Under the pieces are notes generated by a model. It did no database searches. It saw only the letters and a program-made list of their open reading frames with translations, and had not been told where the DNA came from. Source: Mariannaea sp. PMI_226 (taxonomy: Eukaryota > Ascomycota > Sordariomycetes > Hypocreales > Nectriaceae). Taken from it: 64,000 nucleotides of DNA. The stretch is from NCBI GenBank assembly GCA_024336345.1, contig JANFOG010000004.1, positions 248,001-312,000 on the forward strand, read 5' to 3'. Positions 25,753 through 35,255 of the stretch are shown piece by piece (position 1 is the stretch's first letter; every line of letters starts with the position of its first letter). A program made the position numbers and the translations under genes.

Positions 25753-27909
25753 ATGAACTTCGGATTTCCAGGAAGCGGATCTGCCTCGTCCACAGGCTGG
25801 TTATCCTTTGGTAACCACCAGCGCGACGATGGTGCCCCAGATGCAACATCGCCCGCCGCGCCGACCACCGTCCCAGAAAGCCCGAATCACTTTGCGACCG
25901 ACGAGATATCTTTCGCCGCTTCCTTTCACGCAGAAACATCGCCTCTATTCAACCCTTCTGTAGTTCCTCACTCCGATTCGACAATCGCCACCCCTCTGTT
26001 CGCAAAGAGTCCAAATCCTGTCAACTCTTGGGAGTCGCAATTTGGAATTCAGAATCCGCAATCCTCACCATTGGCACACGGCCATGCTGCGTACAGTCCC
26101 GACTTATCTACGCAGGTCGATGACCATGGTGTGGAACTAACCGGCAGTAGGTACATGATTGAAGACAATGCAGAGGATCAGGATGCGCATGATCAGGTTG
26201 CGACCGGTTCCCATAGCCCGACGAGGCAAGGAGTTATGGAAGCTGTCAAGACATTGAGCGAACATGAGGAGCAGCTATTGGGAGAGCAGGAGTCGGCCGC
26301 GTCTCAGCCTGATGCTGCACCAGAGGCCAGCACTGAATCTGCCCATGCACAACACGAGGTGGACCAATTTATAGCGGAAGAGAATGAGCCTCCTGCGCTC
26401 AATGGAGTCATTCAAACCAACGAATCTACACAAGAGGAACCGGAAACCGCCAACACCGCTACCCCCGACGAGATTGAACAGCCCTCCTCTTCCGAAACAG
26501 AAATCCCCCATACACTTCCCCAAGCAACTCCATCTTCTAGGCGATCTCGGCGCACTGCTGCCGAAATGCTCAGTGCTGCTGCCGAATCCATCACCAAAGA
26601 CCTCAGTGCTCAGCGCAAGCGTTTCTCGATAGTCCCCCCATCGCCAGCTGTCAACCCAACTCCAACATCTGCGAAGCGCCCCCGCAAGTCTATACCCGCA
26701 GGAGTTGATATCCAGACCCCAAGAAAGCGAGGTCGACCCAGGAAGAGCGATGCGACCGCCGCTACCCCAGGGAATGTCCCGAAAAGTACTGGCAAGAGAG
26801 GGCGACCGAGAAAATCAGATGTCCTGGCATCGACTCCTGGCAATGTGACGAGGCAACCTACTACTACCTCCACAGTAAAATCTATTTCCAAACCGACTCA
26901 GCTGAGCTCCACTACGACCACTCCCAAGGTTGGTCGTCCTCGCAAGGCACTGAATACACCCTCTGCCCCCGCCACAGACACCCCGAGACGACGTGGTCGG
27001 CCACCAAAGAGTGCAGCGCAACCTTCACCAGCAAAACCTATCACCACCCAGAGCCCCGCTGTTGGGCCAACTTCCAGTACAACTACCAGTCGCGCCGTGA
27101 AGGCGCGTGTTGTTCCATCCCCTGCGAAACGAGGAAGGCCTGCAAGAAAAGCAGCGCCATCAGCTCCCATTCCTGAGGTGAAACAAGCAGTTGTTCCCAA
27201 GCCTACTGCTACTAGAGGACGTCCGCCAGCTCCAAAGCCTGTTGCCAAGTCTACAATTGCTGAAACGCATGTTAAGACTCCAAGGCGACGTGGGCGTCCC
27301 CCCAAGGCCACGCCGGCGCCAGCTGAAGCAAATAACGACCAAGTGGCGGGAGCTACACCAACGCTGGCTGCAAAGAAGCGTGGTCAAGTTGCAGCAACAG
27401 GAAATAGCGAGCCCGGAGACGTTCCGCCACCTGAGGTGGCCCAGCCTTCGGCAACCAAGAAGAGAGGTCGTCCACCGCGAGCTAAGGCCCCAGTCGAAAC
27501 AGACCCAGAGCCACCAGCAAAGCGCCAAAGAGCATCTCATCAAACCGAGAAAAATGTAACTGCTGCTGAGATTTCAGGAGCTACAGTAAACGGTCGAAAG
27601 GCGGTAAAGGAAACGAGCGATGATCAAGCCAACCCTGACGGCAAAGCCGAGGTATCCCAGGTCCGGAGAACTCGACGTGACGCTACCAAAGTGTCTGTGG
27701 ACAAGCTGACCGAAGAGCCTACCTCCGCAAGACCCCGTGGGCGTCAACCCAAGTCTGGCAAGGGCGAGATCGAAACATCCAAAGGGAAAGCTGCTCCTGA
27801 AACGAAGGCAGTCAATAGAAAGAGCGGCAGAGGTACCGCCCCTTCTCGTGTTGAGAAGATCGCCACCACTGCTGCGGCCCCACGACGCAGCACAAGATCT
27901 AGAGGCTGA
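25753..27909 (+). CDS. Multi-AT-hook DNA-binding protein
   Basis: An uninterrupted frame of 718 residues from ATG at 25753 (MNFGFPGSGSASSTGWLSFG). The frame stays open further upstream to a TTG, but that part includes an A homopolymer and reads like a leader. The N-terminal half is Ser/Pro/acidic and low in complexity. The C-terminal half carries at least eight AT-hook cores of the GRP type: KRGRPRKSD (around residue 325), KRGRPRKSD (around 350), GRPRKAL, RRRGRPPKS, KRGRPARK, TRGRPPAP, RRRGRPPKA, KKRGRPPRA, plus a degenerate PRGRQPKS. AT-hooks insert Arg-Gly-Arg into the minor groove of AT-rich DNA, so a nuclear, chromatin-associated architectural role is expected. No catalytic domain is visible. 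The spacing and the repeated TPRRRGRPPK unit suggest growth by internal duplication. It is convergent with the AAA ATPase gene. Confidence 0.85.
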   Translation: MNFGFPGSGSASSTGWLSFGNHQRDDGAPDATSPAAPTTVPESPNHFATDEISFAASFHAETSPLFNPSVVPHSDSTIATPLFAKSPNPVNSWESQFGIQNPQSSPLAHGHAAYSPDLSTQVDDHGVELTGSRYMIEDNAEDQDAHDQVATGSHSPTRQGVMEAVKTLSEHEEQLLGEQESAASQPDAAPEASTESAHAQHEVDQFIAEENEPPALNGVIQTNESTQEEPETANTATPDEIEQPSSSETEIPHTLPQATPSSRRSRRTAAEMLSAAAESITKDLSAQRKRFSIVPPSPAVNPTPTSAKRPRKSIPAGVDIQTPRKRGRPRKSDATAATPGNVPKSTGKRGRPRKSDVLASTPGNVTRQPTTTSTVKSISKPTQLSSTTTTPKVGRPRKALNTPSAPATDTPRRRGRPPKSAAQPSPAKPITTQSPAVGPTSSTTTSRAVKARVVPSPAKRGRPARKAAPSAPIPEVKQAVVPKPTATRGRPPAPKPVAKSTIAETHVKTPRRRGRPPKATPAPAEANNDQVAGATPTLAAKKRGQVAATGNSEPGDVPPPEVAQPSATKKRGRPPRAKAPVETDPEPPAKRQRASHQTEKNVTAAEISGATVNGRKAVKETSDDQANPDGKAEVSQVRRTRRDATKVSVDKLTEEPTSARPRGRQPKSGKGEIETSKGKAAPETKAVNRKSGRGTAPSRVEKIATTAAAPRRSTRSRG

Positions 27910-28288
27910 AGATGACAATATCGTGATTTACATGAATGGCGGCGCCAAAATAATAATAATAAAAAATTTGAACTGTTCATGGACTTGGAATGGTTTAACG
28001 GCATTTGAAATGGGAAAGGCGAAGGGCAGGGTCAATCAATCAATGGCTGGTCCTGTTGTTATGAACAAAGATATCCCCTTTATTATAGATAGCTAGGGTT
28101 AACGACAAACTCTGCCTTGGAGCACACTGCTAATTATTATGTTTCCGCGACCCTTATTACTATGAAACCACCGACGCCTCGCCTTGCAAGAATATAGCGA
28201 CAAAGGAAAACAAAAACTGACATGGTTGATGTGACTTGCAGCACGACTCATAAACAAAGAGAAAAAAAACAAGAACGTCCCTAATCAA
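27910..28288. other. Convergent 3' intergenic region
   Basis: An AT-rich spacer with an AATAATAATAAAAAA stretch (27950-27965), a likely polyadenylation region for the AT-hook gene. No gene is seen. Confidence 0.6.
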
Positions 28289-30750
28289 TCATTCGTAAAG
28301 ATCCGTGTCCACGTCGGCGTCCTTGGATGAATGCGGACTCGTTACCTTGATTCCATTCTCCAGCCTGGAGAGCGTCATGGCATAGCCCTTGTGGTCGCAC
28401 CAGCTACGCACCATCTTGACTGCATTCTTAATCTCTCGGCCATTGAGCTGCCAAAGTGACAGCTCCTTGATGTCCTCGTCGTCAAGAGGCTTCTCCTCCT
28501 CCTCCTCCTCCTCTTCCTCCTCCTCAGCCGCCACTCCTGAGGAGGCGGGGTCAGGCGCGCCGTCGGAACCAGCGGCAAGGAGTCGCTTCTGCTTGGACTT
28601 GGACTCTGGCTTGGGAAGACGGTCAAGGAACTTGCGCCAGATGCTCTCGCGGGCATCCCTGCTAAGCGCCTGGAACAGCAGGTGGAGGCTCACGCGGCTG
28701 CGGAAGGCCGAGTCGATGGTGTGGTACAGGTTTGTGGTGAGGAAGATGATGCCGCGGAAATACTCGAGCTCACGCAGGAAGATACTCACCAGCTCGTTGC
28801 GGTGGATGTCGTTTGGGTTGCGCTCCGCCATGAACACGTCCGCTTCGTCCAGCAGGATCACGGCGTTCCACTCCGTCGCCATGGAGAAGACGCGCTTGAT
28901 GTTGGCGCCCAGCGTCGCCGCGCTGATGCCCAGGTCCTCGGCTTGCAGGTAGAAGAGCGGGCGGTGCGTGCGGTCCGCCACCGCTTCGGCCGTCAGCGTC
29001 TTTCCTGTGCCTGGGGGTCCGGAAAGCAGGATGATGAGGCCCTGGCCCTTGCCTACGATGACGTCCTCCATGGCGGATGGGGAGCCCTTGGACGTGCTGT
29101 GGTTCTCGACAAAGGAGAGCACGAGGTCCTTCTGCTGGTCGTCATAGACTAAATGAGAGAAGGCTTGATCATTCCATACCATGGGCTCGATATCTTCGAC
29201 ATAGAATTGAACTATTGTACACACAGAGATAAGCACGACACATTCAGAATGGTAAAGAAACTCATTAGGCAAAGAGCAGGGAGGGGGGAAGGTTGTTAGG
29301 ACTTGTAATGGGACAGAAGAAACTCACCCCATAGCTTGTTCTTGAGAGCGTATCCCTCAATCATTTGAGACATAAAGGCCAGCTCCTCTGGCTTCTCCAT
29401 CATCTCCTCAATGTTCCTCTTCTGAAGCTTCTCGCTCAGTCTTCTCTGCTGCGTCTTGGGACCTTTGGAATTCTGCTCGTCTTCGTCCTGGTCCTCGTCG
29501 TCTCGGAGCCGGCGGCGTCCACGACGGACTTGATTCCGTGTCGTCTCTGGATCCTTCTTCTCCCGCTTGCCCACGGCGAGGTGGTACTTGTTGTAGCCGA
29601 TAACGTCAATGAGTATGCGACCCTCTACGTTGTGCTTCTCGATGCACGATTTTTCACCGTCGTGTAGCGCGATGCCATTGTAGCAGCAGTAGGCCAACCC
29701 CTGGAGGTCGAGCACCTTCTTACCCCTCGCAATGAGCCTTGCCATAATCGCCTCCTTGTCTGGGTGGAAATCGAGCGGGTAGTGTCGCAGCTCGGTGATG
29801 GGCTTGTTTCCTGGGAAATCCGGAATGGGGAAGCTCCTATCCTGCCAGATGAACTCCTCGCCGCTGAAGACCATAACTTTGGCCTTGATGACGAGGAATG
29901 TGCCTTCGGTCTTCTTCACGTACTCGGTGTCCTCGACCTTGCAGATGAACTCGGAATTGACGCCGAAGCTGTAGACGGTTGAGCCACGGGGGAACAGTGT
30001 CCAGGCAGACTTGAAGTCAATGAGGCCGCGGGAGAGCAGGTGGCGTCTTTTAGTCCTCACGTCGCCGAACATGTCCTCGAGCAGCCGCAGCAACAGCTGG
30101 AGATAGCCCTTGAGGGGTTCATCGGTGGATGTGCGGCGGTACAGCGATTTGATCTCATCCTGGCAGAACCACAAGCCCCGGAACGGCTGCGTGAACTCGG
30201 CAGTGTCATGGATGTCGAGGTAGACGTTTTCCTTGACCAGCACAGGCTCCAGAGCGGCCACCAACAGAGGGTTCTGCACTTCGATCCGGTGGTACTTGAG
30301 AGGGAAGCGTCCACTGACACAGGGCTTGTCGCGGTCCTTGATCTTGTAGACCTTGATGGCCACACGCTCCTGGGCGCGAGCGGCAGCCTTGCTCAGCTGC
30401 TTTGGGGGGTAATCCACCCACTCAAAGTGAGTTGCGTCGGAGTTCTTCCCTTCGTAGAGCGTCTTGATGGAGGCGTCCACGCCAAAGGTAGGATCCTTGG
30501 CCGGAGCAGCAGATGACGGTGATGTTGTTAAGGCGACAGTGCCAGCAGCATTCGCTGTGGTAGCCGCGGTAGTACCAGTGGCCAGCTTAGGATCCTCATC
30601 GGTGGTGGCAATAGTGGTAGTAGTGGTGCTCGAGTTGAGATCAATGACACCCTTGAGCTTGAGGCCGGCATCTGACTTGTTTGTGAGTTTGCAGCGCCAT
30701 TTCCAGACAAAGTCGGAGATGTCCTCGCTGTCAATATCTCTAAGGCCCAT
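28289..30750 (-). CDS. AAA+ ATPase of the fungal DUF7025/BCS1-like family
   Basis: Two exons (29328-30750 and 28289-29211) join at LW|VQFYVEDIEPMVWND across a GTGAGT...ATAG intron to give 781 residues. The N-terminal part has a low-complexity Thr/Ala stretch, then a conserved region found in fungal AAA proteins of unknown cellular role (for example GLWFCQDEIKSLYRR, VYSFGVNSEFICKVEDTEY and RILIDVIGYNKYH). The AAA core follows: Walker A GPPGTGKT (residues 539-546), Walker B VILLDEADVF (about 592-601) and a sensor-like LTTNLYHTIDSAFRSR. A run of consecutive Glu residues encoded by a CTC-strand repeat near 28494-28525 splits the lid region. An ATP-driven remodelling role is inferred; substrate and location are unknown. 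The start was set at MGLRDIDSED; an open frame upstream to 30972 looks like untranslated leader. Confidence 0.88.
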
Positions 30751-33646
30751 TGCGAGAGAGTGCCGACAGGCTGAGGTGCCAAAAGTTGAGAAGGTAGTAA
30801 TATATGAGATTGGATGTTGGCGGGAGTCAGAGAAGGGTTGTTTTGATGTCTGTGGGTGAGATAAATAGTAGGCAAGCAGAGGAGCAAACAGTTGTAAAAT
30901 GAAGTAAATGGAACGTGAAAGCGTAAAGCAGAGAATACGACCCAACCAATGTTGAGGGGGGAGAAAGGGCAATGTTTTATGTCTTTTTTTTTTTGTTCTC
31001 TCTCCTTTTGAATCAAGCCTCGAACGCTTCCATTGAACAAACGTGCACTCAAAAATAAGCCCAAGTGGAAGCCTGATGACGCGCGCGGAGAAGTGAGGCA
31101 GGACATCGGCCCCCAGATTCTATTTGTGGTTTGTTGCCTGATGGCGAGGGCTTGATTGGCTGTGGGAGGATTTGGTTAGACCTATGGTACGTCTTCAAAT
31201 GTCCTAGATGACCAGAATCAGTTTGCACGAATTATCGCGGCTGGAAGGCAATCCTGCCTCTCCCCCCCTCCCCTCCCCCTTGGTAGGTAGTTTGCAAGCT
31301 GGGACTGGGGGGTGGTTTGTTTTGTTGGTGACGATGTGGCGCTGCACGATTCACGGCTCTTTGTCCAAGGCAGACTGTTTAGGAGCAGGCAAGGGTTTAT
31401 TTTCTGGTGGCTTCTCAAATGCAAGGCTTTCTGAGAGCAAGTGAGTATCATCGTTAGTAAATCCAGAAAGACTTAGGTAGGATGCTGTCATTCAACAGTA
31501 TATGGAGAGTGACAGTCCTACATCAGAGGAATTCTAGATTCTTGCGCGCTCAGCAATGGGACGTTTACGCAACAATGATCATCATGGCGCAGAGCTCGCT
31601 TCAGCGTCACTAACAACAGACCAAAGTACCAGAGCGAGCTGCTCAAGCTCAAACAGCTTGAACCCTGTCAATCGACGAAAATCACACCCCTGGTTAGTGG
31701 ACGAAATATGAGCGCACAAGCAGTTGACAATGGAGCTTGACAAAAACAATCCAAGTCCCGGAACACTTCCGTCTACAAGGGTGTGGAAAAGTGCCGGCTC
31801 CTCACAAGGCGTCCTCCTGCATGTGGGGGGGGATCCCGGACAGACAAGACGGACATACAGTTGGACAGACAGACAGGGACACACGAGCTGATGCCATGGA
31901 TGGGCAGGATAACTACACAGCACGGATTACAGCACCTACAGCATCTGAGGTACGTGTGTTTGTCAGGGAAGTGATTGGCTAGGCGCTGGGCCAGGCTGCC
32001 AAGCTGCTATCATGCTAGCGCGTCGGTCAACACAGCAGAGTGGTCTAGGAAACCAGTAGTTTGGTAACGTTATCGTATAGGACACCAGGCATCGATAAGT
32101 CCTATTTTTGATCAACTTTACTAGGTGTGCTGTTGGTGAGTGCCTAAGGATATCAGTGTAGGTGGTGGTTACATGGCAGGTTTCTGATACGAGGAACGGT
32201 ATTTGAGGAGGGGAGGGTTCCGTATGCTATGTAAAGAAATAGAGTAAAAAGAACTAAGAAAGAAAGGAAATAGAAAAGCAGTACAAAAGACAAAAAGGGG
32301 GAACGCTCTGGAATCCTGCGAGACGCTCTGTTTGAAAAAGTTGTTGCCTAATAATTCTCGTATCGATCTGACTTTTTGGTGGCTGCTGGGCCTGGGACAT
32401 AAAATGATCTGATTCGACCGATGTGGTGGATAGAGACGGCAGCTGTTCCTGGACACGGGGTCACGCCGAGGTCTGCCTGAAAAAAGATGAAACAAGATTT
32501 GCAAAACAAAAGAAGGAGAAATAAGCTTATGTTTTATTCATGTGATCTAGGGAGTAGAAATAATTGAAACTCGTATTTCATCATGTTATCGTATGCTACC
32601 CTGCTGAAGCACGCCCACCACCACGTCGCACCGCCAAGCCCGTGCTGTCGAATACAGCTAGCCTTCTCGGCCGCCACTTGAGGTGTGTGTTGTATGTCAC
32701 CAGCTTTCGCTGACTCGGGTGGTGGCAGTAGGAAGCTCGGCTATCGTTGACGATATGAATTTGCGATCCTTCCAGTGGGAGTTTCTTATAATCAACAACC
32801 CCCTACTCCCAGATACCCTCAGCAATACCTTAATAACGACGACCGGGCTTATCTGCATTCTTAAAGATGAGGAGGCCATAAAGAAATAGATTAAAAATGA
32901 TTTTAGAGGGATGTATATTATTTTATTGTATACTTTAATAGTATTGGTGTAATGGGGAAACTACTATATATGGTGTTGGGGACAAAAATCACTTCTTTGG
33001 CAGGCATCTGCCGCCTACATTACCCAATCCACTTTTCACTGTGCTTGTCACAATTTGTTTGGCTGAATTCCTTCTCTTTCCAGATTTATAGTGTGGCTAT
33101 TCTGAGCCGCCCGTCGCGACCGTTTAACACATCGTTCCCCTACATCACGAGACCTACGTTGGTGGCCAGTTTTGGGCATGGGGTTTTCTCCTGATAAAAA
33201 GACCCATAGGAAAGCCCACCAAAAGACAATTTCCCATCTTTATCCACAAGACAAAGTCCATCAGCATCGGGACTTAGTGCAATAAGCTATTGCTTCTAGC
33301 TTCCGATTGCTTCAATAGTCTACATGCAATACCCTAAATGATAATAAAAATGGTTAAGCTTGCTTTAAAGCCATGTTTACATTACTACTAAAAACTGCTT
33401 CTTTTTGCGTTAAAAATAATCTGTTGATTTAAATACCTATTAAAAGAATGGGTGGGGATTAAAGATCTTTTCCTCTTCCTCTTCTTCTTCTTTTTCTTCT
33501 TCTTTATCGATCACCCCAGCTCTGATTGATGCCACTCATTTTCCCTCCTCAAACAGTTCCTACACTCCTTTACACCACTCATTAATCTATATATCTCTAT
33601 TCAATACTCTTTGCACTTACGCCGCTTATTTCCACTTTATCATATT
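30751..33646. other. Intergenic region (2.9 kb)
   Basis: 5' flanks of the AAA gene and of the secreted-protein gene. It holds A/T homopolymers, ACAGAC-type short repeats near 31850-31880 and a CT-rich tract (33472-33510) typical of fungal promoters. No gene is supported. Confidence 0.5.
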
Positions 33647-34330
33647 ATGGCTCCTCCTAAGATTTTTGCTGCTCTTGTGGTTGCTGCCCTCAGCATCTGC
33701 GGAGCCAGTGCCGGTCCTTGCAGACCCATAACGACAACTGTAGCAACGTCAACCACAGCCACTGCTACAACCTCGACTGCCGCCCCAACATCGACTGCCC
33801 CTACCTGCAACAGCGAACAAATCGTCATCAACCCTGGCTTTGAAGATAATGAGGGGTTCCCCTGGACTGTGACCGGCTCTCTTGATAACTTCGGCCACAA
33901 TAGCGATAATGCAGTGTAAGTTTCCTATTCCGCGTGTTTTGTAATTGACTTGTGCTAAATGTCTACTTTTAGGCGATTCGAAACCAACGCAGATGGTGGT
34001 GGTTCAGTCCTTCAGACTTTATACAACGTCAAGCCCGGCACGTATCAGTTGAGCTTCGCCTATACTGTAAAAGGCTGGAGTCCTTATAGCTCAGACGCTG
34101 GCCTCAACTGCAATTGGGATGCTTATATGGGCGACCAACATGTCGCCCATGCTAACTCCTGGGGTGAAGTTTTCTTTCCCAGCTGGAAAACAAGCGGCGC
34201 TTCCTGGACCACTACTGGCGCAGATCATGTTGATATTCAAATTAACGGTTTTTGCAGCGGAGAATACAGTTATATCGCTTTTCTTGTCGATGATATCACG
34301 TTGACGAGACAATGCGAGATCTACGGCTAA
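33647..34330 (+). CDS. Secreted carbohydrate-binding-like protein
   Basis: Two exons (33647-33915 and 33973-34330) give 208 residues. It has a clear signal peptide (MAPPKIFAALVVAALSICGASA), a Thr/Ala/Pro-rich linker likely to be O-glycosylated (about residues 28-52) and one beta-sandwich-like module. The module starts CNSEQIVINPGFEDNEGFPWTVTG and includes GGGSVLQTLYNVKPGTYQLSFAY. The sequence 'NPGFE ... W' followed by 'YQLSFAY' is the pattern of CBM4/9- or CenC-like galactose-binding folds that bind glycans. No catalytic domain is present, so the protein is probably a wall- or matrix-associated binding protein. Carbohydrate binding is an inference from the fold pattern. The start was chosen at ATG 33647; the frame continues upstream only to a TTG. 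Confidence 0.78.
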
Positions 34331-34875
34331 GTGCGAGTAAGGCTTCGTTCGAGGTTCAGCACTGAACAAGAAGAGCGGAGCTTGAAGAGTGCCTTTAACT
34401 TCTATTGATAAACACTGTGATTATAATAATTGTAATCATGTGTTTAATATTCTTGCTTTAATTTTTTTCAAAGACAGTTGGGCTTAGTATCTATCACATA
34501 ATTCTGAAATTCTGATACTGGTACCAGAGAATCTCTGAACAACTAGTTACATATATTAGTTACAACTTGCATTATACATAACAATGAAGAATAAGGACAA
34601 TAGGCTGAAGTGTAATAAATTAATAAGTGAGTAATGACGGATGATTTATACATAAGAATTATCCGTTCGTTTACTTCCTAAAAGAACATGAGAAGATCAA
34701 AGGTGCTGCAACCATGTCCAAGTCTGCCGGGGGGGGGGGGGGGGGGAATGTAGGGTAAGTGTAACTGAATTTGATGGTGAGCACCTACTGTAGCGAGGGA
34801 GCGAGCGTCTCACCTACTTGGTACAATGCTCTCTCCTCATAATGTCAACCTAGAGCTGAGTGCTTCAACAACAGC
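34331..34875. other. Intergenic region upstream of tRNA-Phe
   Basis: AT-rich 3' flank of the secreted-protein gene, then a run of 18 G at 34729-34746 and ordinary sequence up to the tRNA. No gene is seen. Confidence 0.6.
34729..34746 (+). repeat. Poly-G homopolymer (18 nt)
   Basis: An uninterrupted run of G in an AT-rich intergenic region, 130 bp before the tRNA gene. Length may be unreliable in sequencing. Confidence 0.8.
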
Positions 34876-35005
34876 GCGGGTTTAGCTCAGTTGGGGTAAG
34901 TTGCATAAACTTTCAAAACTCCAGCACCAAACAAGTCTAACCATCTCTACAGAGAGCGTCAGACTGAAGATCTGAAGGTCATGTGTTCGATCCACATAAA
35001 CCGCA
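34876..35005 (+). tRNA. tRNA-Phe (GAA) interrupted by a 57-nt GT-AG intron in the D-loop
   Basis: Exon 1 is 34876-34895 (acceptor 5' strand, U8, A9, D-stem GCTC and D-loop to G20). Exon 2 is 34953-35005. Joined, they form a 73-nt cloverleaf: D-stem GCTC/GAGC pairs only after the 34896-34952 insert is removed. The anticodon stem TCAGA/TCTGA encloses CTGAAGA (anticodon GAA), the T-stem is ATGTG/CACAT with loop TTCGATC, and the acceptor is GCGGGTT/AAACCGC with one G-A mismatch at the fifth pair. The discriminator is A. There is no intron at the canonical site 3' of the anticodon. The box A (TAGCTCAGTTGGG) and box B (GTTCGATCC) promoter elements are both intact, so RNA polymerase III transcription remains possible; a T7 terminator follows. 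It could also be a non-functional copy, but all other positions are well preserved. Confidence 0.88.
34896..34952 (+). other. Spliceosomal-type intron inside tRNA-Phe
   Basis: A 57-nt insert between D-loop G20 and A21. It begins GTAAGT, has CTAAC at 34937-34941 (branch A about 12 nt from the end), a pyrimidine-rich stretch and ends CTACAG. These are the signals and length of protein-gene introns in this same window. It does not sit where tRNA endonuclease cuts (between 37 and 38). Confidence 0.75.
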
Positions 35006-35013
35006 AACAATTC

Positions 35014-35020
35014 TTTTTTT
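35014..35020 (+). terminator. RNA polymerase III T-run terminator
   Basis: Seven T residues starting 9 nt after the tRNA 3' end, the usual Pol III stop signal. Confidence 0.75.
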
Positions 35021-35255
35021 GCTCCTCTCTGCTCTAATCTCCTACTAACCCCGATGCAAGCGATGGGACCTGCTCCGTTGCTAGAAGCTGACGATGGGTT
35101 TTTTTTATCTGTTGCCTTTTTTGGGGTTTCTACTTCATGTTGCTCTATCTGTCGCTTCCGCAGTCAACACCTCAGAGTTTCTTGGATGTGACTCTATTGA
35201 TGGTGCCTCGATCACCCTTCTCCCATATATCTAATAGAAACGACAATGCTTACCT

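Noticed and set aside
34876..35005. The tRNA insert considered as a normal tRNA-endonuclease intron
   Set aside because: It is in the D-loop rather than after position 37, and carries mRNA-type donor, branch and acceptor signals.
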